This document shows, piece after piece, positions 44,101-52,822 of a stretch of 64,000 nucleotides of DNA. Position numbers and translations under genes: made by a program. A model generated the notes under the pieces. The model did no database searches and was not told the origin of the DNA. It saw only the letters and a program-made list of their open reading frames with translations. Numbering within the stretch: the stretch's first letter is position 1; the number at the start of each line of letters is the position of its first letter. Source of the stretch: Agrostemma githago (Eukaryota > Streptophyta > Magnoliopsida > Caryophyllales > Caryophyllaceae); contig OY288254.1 in the NCBI GenBank assembly GCA_958450325.1, forward strand, positions 40,935,077 to 40,999,076, written 5' to 3'.

Positions 44101-44698
44101 TCATACCCTAACTTGAAATTGGGGATTTTCAGGGAAAGGGGAGAGCACCGACGATGGATCGGCGGCAGGGAAGAAATCCGGCAAAGGTGGCGCCGGCGAC
44201 GGTGGCGTCTGGCGAGGGGGAGGGCGGGGGGTTAGGGTTGATTCGCGAAGGGGAGGGAGTATAGCAGTGTTCGTTTGTTTTTTTAAAATGAAATCAGATA
44301 GTGAGTGAAAGCTGGTGGGGTTTATTTTGAAACCGTCACCGACCGACTGATATCGGTCGGTAATATTATGTTTTTGGTCGGTAATTGGAATGAATAACGA
44401 CCGACTGATTAAATCACCGACTGTTATGTTTCGGTCGGTAATTTACCGACCGAAAATGATATTACCGACTGATGTCGGTCGGTATTCATTAATACCGACT
44501 GATATTTCGACGGTCGGTAAATATCGGTTGCTAAGCTCCGCTTTTCTTGTAGTGGGTGATCTAGTCTTGTTGTAGGCCGACCTAGTCTAAACCTTGATAT
44601 ACCGTCCTCGTGGATACGATCCCGACTTGCCCTAGCTACCCACTAGGTTAGTCGGTGTTTTATTGATCGGTTAGGGACGTGACAAATCCCTACCATCA

Positions 44699-46339
44699 TG
44701 TAGACACCCAGATTTGGACCTGGTGGCTGCAGAACTGCCCAACAAACACCCGATGACGATAGCACTGCAACGCGACGCGGGTTCGCGGTGTTCTAAATAG
44801 TTTTTCTATACAACGGATCAAATAAATTACTCGGGCAAATAAAACTAACATGATGGCAGCCAGAGTCGATTCTGACACCGGGACCCGGAGACGATCCCGA
44901 AACTCGAAACGAGTCAGCAACACGCTAAACGAACCTCATGACGAACACCCGAGGCCCATTAACGTTCACGGTGCTAGGTCAAGCCGCGGGAGCCTTAATC
45001 CCCAAGTAACAAATATCTTTCCCCCTCTCGGTTTTGGAAAGTATCAAAACCGTATCCTCGAAACTCCAACCGCACAACCTGACACGCCTGGGTCTCCCCA
45101 CGCCCAGACCCAGGCACCTGAGTCTTAGCACGCCCCAGCTCGGGCGCCTATATGGGGATGAGGGCCGAAGACACCTATAAATACCCCCCTTCACGCCCTC
45201 ATTTCGACACATCATTCAATCCTCTCTTCTCCCTCTAAACTCTCGCTAAGGGCTCGCACTCCGACACTTGAGGCAAACGATCCACTCGATCGTAGTTTCG
45301 ATAATAAAGCGACATCGATGCTACTCCTCACCTTTGAGCACCCCACTCGATACTGAGGAGCCTGTGATCGACTAGCTCAAAACTAGTACACAGATTCTGT
45401 CGGATTAGCCGCAAAACTAGCAAATAGCAACGAAGTTCTGCCGGAATAGCCGCGGGAAGGTCAAACGGTAACGGAACTCTGCCAGAATAACTGGTCAAAC
45501 GGTATACCACGAGAATGACTAATATCCGTGTTATCGCGTTAAAAATGATTTGCTAATACGTATAATACTAGTACTCTCTACTCTCCTACGTGCATCTTTT
45601 CATGGCCTGCTTGTCACGTGAAATCGCATGCAAAGAATGTAAACACAACTACTTCGACGACAAAGCTTACTTCTCCTTAAACAACCGACATAGCAAAAGG
45701 TATAGGGTTAAAACAACGGATTTTACAGTACTTCCACCACAACCAAAGAACTAGGATATCAGCCCACCGATTGAATAGTAGAGGCCGCTATAGTGCGGGC
45801 GGGATTGGGTGCTGATGTCTATCGGATGTTGGCTTCCCAATACGTACCCTCACCCCTTACTCAGAATCGACGGTTTCCGGATGCTCGAAAACATTGGCAA
45901 TGAGAGTCATTCTAGACATGGAGTGCTTAAGGGTACAAGTCTTTATCTTTAGGTCCCGTGCCACTCAACTTTGAGCCGGCAAGGGATCAAAGTTGACTTG
46001 AACGGTTTCCGAGTCCCCATAATTGACTCGGTGGCGACTCCACAAATCGGTAACAACTTCAGTTCACTAAAAAAGGTCGCCTTACCAAACAAAACGGCCT
46101 TTAAACATTTACAACCACGAATCGATCGATTCCCAAACGGAAACACGGGTGCCCCTACCTGTCTAGTATAAGTCCGAATCGTCATCCAAATCGTGGTCCG
46201 AAACATCGCCCCATACGCGAGATCGGACCGACCCTCGGCAGGGAGGGGGCTGCGTGGGTTGCCGCCGCCACAGGTTGAAAAACCGCGCCGGTCTAGTGCG
46301 GGCGCGCGCGGGGAGCCAGGCGTTGCGGACGGACGTCCA
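44699..46339 (+). repeat. LTR of the old Tat/Ogre-like element
   Basis: Begins TGTAGACACCC directly after a PPT (14867-14877, read across E2) and is followed by a Tat-type PBS at 46345. TATAAATA at 45176-45183 gives a plausible promoter. No coding region is convincing. The right end is set at the CA before TAGTTTGGCGACTC and is approximate. Because a PPT precedes it and a PBS follows it, it serves as both a 3' and a 5' LTR. Confidence 0.6.
45176..45183 (+). promoter_or_regulatory. TATA box of the Tat-like LTR
   Basis: CTATAAATACCCCCC, standard plant core promoter form. Confidence 0.55.
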
Positions 46340-46344
46340 TAGTT

Positions 46345-46362
46345 TGGCGACTCTGCTGGGGA
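46345..46362 (+). other. Tat/Ogre-type primer-binding site
   Basis: TGGCGACTCTGCTGGGGA, the PBS form typical of the Tat/Ogre lineage (reported as tRNA-Arg type). Only about 150 bp of interior follow before E5. Confidence 0.65.
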
Positions 46363-46511
46363 TTGGAAACAAGTTTCCAGTGGTGGTATAACTTGAACGA
46401 GGTCGGTGAAGCTCATTTCTTAGTTCCTAGTTGTGGTCACTACAGGTTTTGGCCCTAAAAAGCCCACCCTAACCGATAATAGGACCAATCGACCTCTTCG
46501 CGGTAAGATCT
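46363..46511 (+). other. Truncated interior of a Tat-like element
   Basis: Short leader-like remnant without an ORF, cut by the start of E5. Confidence 0.4.
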
Positions 46512-46849
46512 TGATAAGTGTGTTTTGTAGTGCTTATTTGTTGTGATTGGTCCCGGTTTCTCTTGTGGAATCGCTCCTTGGAGCGGTTTTCGAGGCTAAT
46601 TATGCTTCTTCTAGCTTATTTTAGGTTCCTAGGGCTTATCTTGAAATAACGGAACGATTCCGACTCATTTCCGACACATTTTGAGCCAACGAAGAGAAGC
46701 GACGATCACTCGGTGGCTTAGACTCGATCCCGAGACCTTGGGACCCATTTTCGAGCCCCTTAGACTCGATCCCGAGCATCGAGAATTGATGAGAAGCCCA
46801 TGAGAAGCATGTAGGGACCTTTGAGATCATATTTGAGGCCTACAAGACC

Positions 46850-46997
46850 TATCCCGGCCGAGATAAGGGTCATCTCGGCCGAGATGAAGAGTACAAGCAA
46901 AACCGAGCCACTCGAGTGTGATCTCGGCCGAGATCACCACCATCTCGGTCGAGACCACATCATCTCGGCCGAGATGCCCTCTTCTCGTCCGAGATTG
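46850..46997. promoter_or_regulatory. U3 palindrome array of E5
   Basis: About six copies of CATCTCGGCCGAGATG and variants, at the same distance from the TATA box as the CCCGATCGGG palindromes of E1-E4. Confidence 0.6.
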
Positions 46998-47049
46998 AGC
47001 ACCTGATGCCCCGCGTCACTTCTTGTCTTCTCCTTATTCATTGTAACTC

Positions 47050-47057
47050 TATATATA
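47050..47057 (+). promoter_or_regulatory. TATA box, E5 5' LTR
   Basis: TATATATACCCCCC, downstream of the palindromes. Confidence 0.6.
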
Positions 47058-48042
47058 CCCCCCCTCTTGTAGTCTTATGTTATGTTAGACATTACCCACT
47101 AAATCCTAGACTACTTTAGGCTAAATTAGCTTTGATTAGTATAGATTAGTCTTAATTACTCCTTAATCCAAGTTTAATCCTAGTTTCATCTTTGTAATAT
47201 TGAAGACTTTTTGGGTTGATCTACTCTATTGACAACATTGGAGATCTTCCTTTTAGTTTATTTCTGCAAAGATTCAATCTTTTTCCTTTCTTCTAGTGTT
47301 GGTATAATTCCTCTTCTCTTTAATCTCTTCTATTTAGTTTTCATTTGTGTTTATGTTTAGTAATCTTCAATAATCCATTATGAGAGTTCATGTTTATGTT
47401 TTTTTCATTATGGGTGTTGGGGTTACTATCTTGAACATGAGTGAGTAGTCTCTTGCTAGGATTAGTAGGGGAATTTGGTGTCTTAGTGGGTGATTAAGGG
47501 TTTGTTTAAGATGTTGGTGGAAGTTTTGGTTGCTTCTTGGTTATATGCATAGAACATGTTTGATGAAATTCTTGAATGACTTGTAGTTGCAAATGCTTGT
47601 TTTTCTTGCCTTCTTCTTGCGGTCTTGTTTGTCGTTAAGATGGGTTCTTGCGCGAGAGGGAGGAACCTCTAGGTCGGTTTAAGTAGCGAGAGCCCAGACT
47701 ATACCTAGATAACCCGACTACCCCTTCACCTTTGCTCTTCCTTGATCATTCCATCATTCCATCACCCTTGAACCCGACCTAATCCTAGCCCTTTTTCCTA
47801 GTTGTTTTCTTCTTTGTCTTAGCTATTATTCCTTTAGTTAGTTGAATCCCTAGCTGTAGTTGTTTCACTTAGCTTATTCTTAGTCTTAGTCTCCTCCCCT
47901 TTCTATTGTTTTAGTTTAGTCTAGCCTTGAGACCTAGTCAAGTTCTTAGGTGAAACTTGGTCGAAACCCTCTTTACCGTCCCCGTGGACTCCACCCGACT
48001 TACCCTATCTACGTGTTAGGTGTAGTTGGTTATTATTTGGTA

Positions 48043-48791
48043 CCGGGGGACACGACCATAGACGAGGAGTGTTTAGCGAGATTCCATAGGTGGATTACCT
48101 ATGAGAGGGAGCATAAGAGGTATATATGGAATACCTTGTGTCAGCCACACTTCACTTTACCATGCGATGCGCTCCCGGCTCTTGTTCCCTTGCAACGTTC
48201 CCTCCTCCCGGTCCAAGAGCCTAACCTTTTAGTACAGGGTGCGAGAGGTGATCCCGGTGCCTCTTCCTCCTGTACCCCGCTTCCACGTCCAAGTGTGGCA
48301 CAACAACAACCAACCCAACAACAACATCAACAAAGCAATACCCGACCCTACCCCTTTTACACTTCACCCCCGGCCTTTATTGATATCCCTCAGTATACAC
48401 CGTACACCCCCTTTGCCTACCCACAGCCCCCGGCGGATACATCTATGGCTGCTATGCTTAATGCTCTACATATCGGGCAATATGAGCAGCGGAGGGACAA
48501 TTACTATGCTCAATACCCCGGATTTCATCTTTTAGCTCATCAAGGGTATATAAATCCGCAAGGCAACCTCCCATATTGGTACAGGCCCGAGTACTTTCCG
48601 AACTACGTTAATCCTAGTAGTAGTGGCGCTATGATGGATGACGAGGAGTTTGAGGCCGAAGATGCCTTCGATGTTAATGGGGGGAGGGTAATCATGCTGA
48701 AGATGAAGAAAATGAAGAAGATAATGATGAAGATGATGATGGTAACAATGGAAGTGAGGAGGGGGATGATGACGAGCAAGATGACCATTGA
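48043..48791 (+). pseudogene. E5 ORF: Q/P-rich protein with acidic tail, frameshifted and truncated
   Basis: The frame is open through the degenerate PBS, with no in-frame ATG near the start, so the N-terminus appears deleted. Visible parts: RWITYEREHKRYIWNTL, a Q/N-rich linker (QQQPTQQQHQQSN), a Y/P-rich segment, then DDEEFEAEDAF. Near the G run at 48678-48686 the reading must change frame to keep a strongly acidic tail (HAEDEENEEDNDEDDDG) ending at TGA 48789-48791; the uncorrected frame gives a basic MKMKK run instead. No zinc knuckle or protease. It does not resemble the E1-E4 Gag, and the function is unknown. Confidence 0.55.
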
Positions 48792-48936
48792 TTATTGAAA
48801 CGATGGAGATGCGTTAGTTGCTAACCTTTGGTATGGCGACTTTCTTTTCTTTTCCGTTTTTGATGCTCGTCTATTTTATTTCCCCCTTGTTATGAGTGTT
48901 TTGTTGGCCCTCGGGACCTTTATGGTGATCGCTCCC

Positions 48937-48967
48937 GATTCTCGATGACGTGATTACATCGAGAATC
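48937..48967 (+). ncRNA. Stem-loop SL1 of E5
   Basis: GATTCTCGATG, loop ACGTGATTA, CATCGAGAATC: perfect 11-bp stem. The T-A pair at position 3 replaces the C-G pair of E3 and E4. Confidence 0.7.
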
Positions 48968-49054
48968 ATTTGAAAAATCCAAATTTACAAGTCTTTTCTC
49001 TTTCTTTATTTTATTTTTCTTTTAGTAGGAATTAGTCGGATTTAGGCGGAATCC

Positions 49055-49083
49055 GGGCTAGGTGACTTGATTACACCTGGCCC
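49055..49083 (+). ncRNA. Stem-loop SL2 of E5
   Basis: GGGCTAGGTG, loop ACTTGATTA, CACCTGGCCC; one U-G pair, stem kept. Confidence 0.65.
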
Positions 49084-49149
49084 TCCCCTCCCATTTCCTT
49101 TTATTTCCTTCTTTTTATTTTTTCCCCCATCCATATCTTTTTCTTGTCT

Positions 49150-49181
49150 CGGCCCTTGGTAACTTGACTACACCCCGGCCG
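49150..49181 (+). ncRNA. Stem-loop SL3 of E5
   Basis: CGGCCCTTGGTA, loop ACTTGACTA, CACCCCGGCCG; the loop-closing pair is an A-C mismatch. Confidence 0.5.
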
Positions 49182-49300
49182 GACACTTTCTATCCTTTCT
49201 TCACCTTTACTTTTGATTTTTTTATCTTTATTTTCGTAGTTTCCTTTCTTTTTAGTGTCTCCACACACTATCGATTGAGCATGAGGACATTGCTCGGTTT

Positions 49301-49312
49301 AAGTGTGGGGAG
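49301..49312 (+). other. Internal PPT-like tract of E5
   Basis: AAGTGTGGGGAG, one G shorter than the PPT. Confidence 0.5.
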
Positions 49313-50784
49313 CGATATCCTAGCCTAGTTAGTTTTATTTTCGTAGTTTTTTTTCCGAAAATCTTAGAAAACCCTAAAATTTTGAAAAATTTCATAAAAA
49401 TCAAAAAGATTTTTCCTTTGTGTCTTTTCCTTTTGTGTCGTTGTGTCGTATATTTGTTGTGTTTTGCCTCCGTTTTTCCTTGTAGGTCGCTTAATCACCG
49501 TTAACTTTGGAGGGCTTTCAAGACATCCGGTAACATCTTTTTATCCCTTTTTCCTCTTTGTCTCTTGTGGAGTTTGGAGGAGATTTTGTGATGATATGTG
49601 CTCAGGTGGAGCTTTGTAGAGTTTGAGGTTGATTTGGTGGCTTGTTTGGAAGTTCGGGGTGGTGTTTGTTCTCTTTGTGTGTTTGTTTTGTTTTGTTTTG
49701 TTTTGATGTCTTTGTCTCATTTTCTTTCGTTTTTGTCGCGTCTTTGTTTTGTGATGTGTAGTTGTGTCTAGTGTGTAAAAAGGTTTTCGAATACCCGGTT
49801 TTGAGGCTAGTGCGCAAGTGTTTACTTTCCCTTTCTAGTGATATGATTCGAGTCTTGGAATTTAGTCTAGTAGATTGACTTTAAATCAATAGTTTCGTTG
49901 GTCCTTTACCTTGAGTCCACCTAGTCTACTAGGGATTTACTACGGGATTTGCATTTTGACCATTATGACCACCCACGGTGTGAAAAGACCTTGGTTGCCG
50001 AGTCCCGTCCCTTAGGTGGCCGTATTCGAAATTGTTTGATTAGTCCAAGTTTTCCACCTTTTTGTGGGTTTGAAGGGAAGGACGCTCCCCGACTCACCCA
50101 TTTCCCTACCTTCTACACATTTTCCACAAATAAGTTGCAAATTGTTGAAATTCTTACTTGGTTACAAGAAATGCCTACAAAACAAAAATTTGGCCAAAAG
50201 GGCAAACCAAGAAAAAGAAAGAAAAAAGAAAGAAAGAAAAGAAAGAAGAAAAAGAAAAAGGCACAACAAATGAAAAACAAAATACAAAAGAAGAAAAAGA
50301 AATGGCATAGAAACTCAAAAGCCAAATGCAAATGAAAAATGCCAAAGGAAATCATCTCAAGAAAAAAATTCTCACCCCTCAAAATAAGCCTTTTGCCGAC
50401 TATTACCGTGAAGAGCCTACCAAAGGACCGAGTCCCTAGGAAGGATGATAGCGGTAAATAGTCGGTCTTCCCTCACTTTGCAACCTTATCCACCTTTTTA
50501 CTTGGACTAGTTAGGCGATTTTGGACATGAAACGACCCTCTTGGCTTATCGCTAAAGGGGGCGGGGTCTCACTTACCTACAGTGTCGACTAACTCCATGG
50601 TTCATCCTTTTTCCATCCCGCCGATCGTCCCGTAGTACGTTCTTACAAGGTTAGGAGGAACTAGGTAAGTTACCAACATTTTTATTGCTTTGTTGTCATA
50701 CTATTAGGGTTTTGTCCATTTCGATTTGTGTTATTAGTTTGGGAACGTTGTCACTTGCCTTGAGTCCTTAACCGGTGCTTCTTT
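49313..50784 (+). other. E5 3' non-coding region
   Basis: No supported ORF; purine-rich at 50205-50340. Homologous to E1 10653-12124. Confidence 0.55.
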
Positions 50785-50950
50785 CACCTCTTTATTGAGG
50801 GAAGCGGTATTTATTTCTTCTTGGATGCAACCGATTGTTTTTTTCTTTAAATGTATGTTTGTTTGTATGCTCTTGTGTCCGGTTGCATCCACGTTTTTGT
50901 CGCAAGACCCCACTTGCCTTGCGGAGTGCACTTTTCCTCTAAGTGTACTT
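50785..50950 (+). ncRNA. Chain of hairpins before the E5 PPT
   Basis: H2 GGATGCAACCG (50823-50833)/CGGTTGCATCC (50880-50890) is fully Watson-Crick here, where E1 has a G-U pair. H4 (50924-50950) keeps its 10-bp stem with two G-U pairs. Confidence 0.6.
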
Positions 50951-51054
50951 GCGTGAGTTGAAAGGGCGTAGGGTGCGCTAATACCTGCTCGGTTAGTAGT
51001 TTAGTTTCTTCTAGCTTTTAGTTAGTTTGTGTTGCTCGAGGGCGAGTAAGGGTT

Positions 51055-51067
51055 AAGTGTGGGGGAG
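51055..51067 (+). other. E5 polypurine tract
   Basis: AAGTGTGGGGGAG before the LTR at 51069. Confidence 0.8.
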
Positions 51068-51068
51068 T

Positions 51069-52595
51069 TGATAAGTGTGTTTTGTAGTGCTTATTTGTTG
51101 TGATTGGTCCCGGTTTCTCTTGTGGAATCGTTCCTTGGAGCGGTTTTCGAGGCTACTTATGCTTCTTCTAGCTTATTTTAGGTTCCTAGGGCTTATCTTG
51201 AAGTAGCGGAACGATTCCGACTCGTTTCGGACACATTTGGAGCCAACGAAGAGAAGCGACGATCACTCGGTGGCTTAGACTCGATCACGAGACCTTGGGA
51301 CCCATTCCTGAGCCCCTTAGACTCGATCCCGAGAACCGAGAATCGATGAGAAGGCCATGAGAAGCAAGTAGGGACCTTTGAGATCATATTTGAGGCCTAC
51401 AAGACCCATCCCGGCCGAGATAAGGGCCATCTCGGCCGAGATGAAGAGTACAATCAAAACCGAGCCACTCGAGTGTGATCTCAGCCGAGATCACCACCAT
51501 CTCGGTTGAGACCACATCATCTCGGCCGAGATGCCCTCTTCTCGCCCGAGATTGAGCACCTGATGCCCCGCGTCACTTCTTTTCTTCTCCTTATTCATTG
51601 TAACTCTATATATACCCCCCTCTTGTAATCTTATGTTATGTTAGACATTACCCACTAAATCCTAGACTACTTTAGGCTATATTAACTTAGATTAGTATAG
51701 ATTAGTCTTAATTACTCCTTAATCTTAGTTTAATCCTAGTTTCATCTTTGTAATATTGAAGACTTTTTGGGTTGATCTACTCTATTGACAACATTGGAGA
51801 TCTTCCTTTGGGTTTATTTATGTAAAGATTCAATCTTTTTCCTTTCTTCTAGTGTTGGTATAATTCCTCTTCTCTCTAATCTCTTCTATTTAGTTTTCAT
51901 TTGTGTTTATGTTTAGTAATCTTCAATAATCCATTATGAATGTTCATGTTTATGTTTGTTTCATTATGGGCATTGGGGTTACTATCTTGAACATGAGTGA
52001 GTAGTCTCTTGCTAGGATTAGTAGGTGAATTTGGTGTCTTAGTGGGTGATTAAGTATTTGTTTAATATGTTGGTTGAAGTTTTGGTTGCTTCTTGGTTAT
52101 ATGCATAGAATATGTTTGATGAAATGCTTGAATGACTTGTAGTTGCAAATGCTTGTTTTTCTTGCCTTCTTCTTGCGATCTTGTGTGTCGTTAAGATGAG
52201 TTCTTGCGCGAGAGCGAGGAACCTCTAGGTCGGTTTAAGTAGCGAGAGCCCGGACTATACCTAGATAACCCGACTACCCCTTCACCTTTGCTCTTCCTTG
52301 ATCATTCCATCATTCCATCACCCTTGAACCCGACCTAATCCTAGCCCTTTTCCTAGTTGTTTTCTTCTTCGTCTTAGCTATTATTCCTTTAGTTAGTTGA
52401 ATCCCTAGCTTTAGTTGTTTCACTTAGCTTATTCTTAGTCTTAGTCTCCTCCCCTTTATATTGTTTTAGTTTAGTCTAGCCTTGAACCTAGTCAAGTTCT
52501 TAACTGAAACTTGGTCGAAACCCTCTTTACCGTCCCCAGGGACTCGACCCGACTTACCCTATCTACGTGTTAGGTGTAGTTGGTTATTATTTGGT
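51069..52595 (+). repeat. E5 3' LTR
   Basis: 1527 bp. Palindromes at 51410-51555, TATATATA at 51607-51614. From 51453 on, its sequence is repeated in the downstream tandem units. Confidence 0.82.
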
Positions 52596-52822
52596 GGCGG
52601 GATCCACGGCAAATCCTTCCCGTCAGATCTTTAGGGACACGCGGAGAGATCCTCGATTGACGCTCCGGCTGCCTAACGCATACCCCACGGGAATAATAAG
52701 CGGATAGTTCCGAACGGACGGTATGACACTCGTCTCCCCAGATCATTGTCAATGCCTAAGTAAAGACTATTCGTGGGCGGCAGCCTACCCTAACCTACCC
52801 GTGTCTGCATCCTGCATGCATG
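52596..52822. other. Flank between E5 LTR and CACTA end
   Basis: 227 bp starting GGCGGGATCCACGGC, repeated in every unit. No recognisable gene. Confidence 0.45.

Larger units (their letters stand above)
41898..44554. mobile_element. Non-autonomous CACTA transposon in the E2 3' LTR
   Basis: 2657 bp with inverted ends CACTACAAGAA...TTCTTGTAGTG and a 3-bp TSD GGT (41895-41897, 44555-44557). E2's other LTR shows the uninterrupted site TTTGGTGATC. Both ends carry many copies of a subterminal motif, ACCGACCGAT / CGGTCGGTAA (41935-42190 and 44335-44530), the expected transposase-binding repeats of CACTA (En/Spm) elements. No transposase ORF is present. The inner 44105-44260 is G/C-rich and on the minus strand resembles a plant gene 5' UTR, perhaps a captured fragment. 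Confidence 0.93.
14886..44698 (+). mobile_element. E2: gag-pro LTR retrotransposon split by E3, E4 and a CACTA element
   Basis: 5' LTR 14886-16474, 3' LTR 40429-44698 (interrupted), 5-bp TSD TGTAG on both sides. With the insertions removed it is the same type as E1. Its own pieces are 14886-18698, 26426-28984, 38765-41897 and 44558-44698. PBS at 16478-16495 (one C-to-T change), PPT at 40415-40427. Gag-pro is broken by a frameshift and by E3. E2 must predate E3, E4 and the CACTA insertion and postdate the Tat-like LTR it sits in. Confidence 0.93.
40429..44698 (+). repeat. E2 3' LTR, interrupted by a CACTA transposon
   Basis: LTR parts 40429-41897 and 44558-44698; 1610 bp without the insert and its duplicated GGT. 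Palindromes at 40768-40912, TATATATA at 40967-40974. Ends ACCATCA, followed by TSD TGTAG (44699-44703). Confidence 0.93.
46512..48041 (+). repeat. E5 5' LTR
   Basis: U3 palindromes have the core ATCTCGGCCGAGAT (46850-46997) instead of TCCCGATCGGGA. TATATATA at 47050-47057. The right end is approximate; identity with the 3' LTR stops after ATTTGGT. Confidence 0.82.
46512..52595 (+). mobile_element. E5: diverged non-autonomous LTR element
   Basis: LTRs about 46512-48041 (1530 bp) and 51069-52595 (1527 bp), beginning TGATAAGTGTG. The PPT AAGTGTGGGGGAG is at 51055-51067. The 3' half (48937-51054) is homologous to that of E1-E4 (SL1-SL3, internal PPT, hairpin chain). The PBS is degenerate: ATTTGG is followed by TACCGGGGGAC where the other elements have the full tRNA-Asp site. 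The leader and normal gag are missing, and the single ORF is different. No clear TSD was found: GATCT precedes the left LTR. The right LTR is part of the tandem array. Confidence 0.82.

Noticed and set aside
46029..46050. PBS-like TGGCGACTCCAC inside the Tat-like LTR
   Set aside because: It lacks the CTGGGGA end of the full site at 46345-46362 and sits within sequence that looks like U5; kept only as a possible old duplication.
46507..46511. GATCT / GATCC as TSD of E5
   Set aside because: The right-hand GATCC (52601-52605) would require the LTR to end in GGTGGCGG instead of CA and matches only 4 of 5 bases.
52570..52752. 60-residue minus ORF repeated in each macro-repeat unit
   Set aside because: Identical only because the unit is duplicated; no recognisable domain and no start context.
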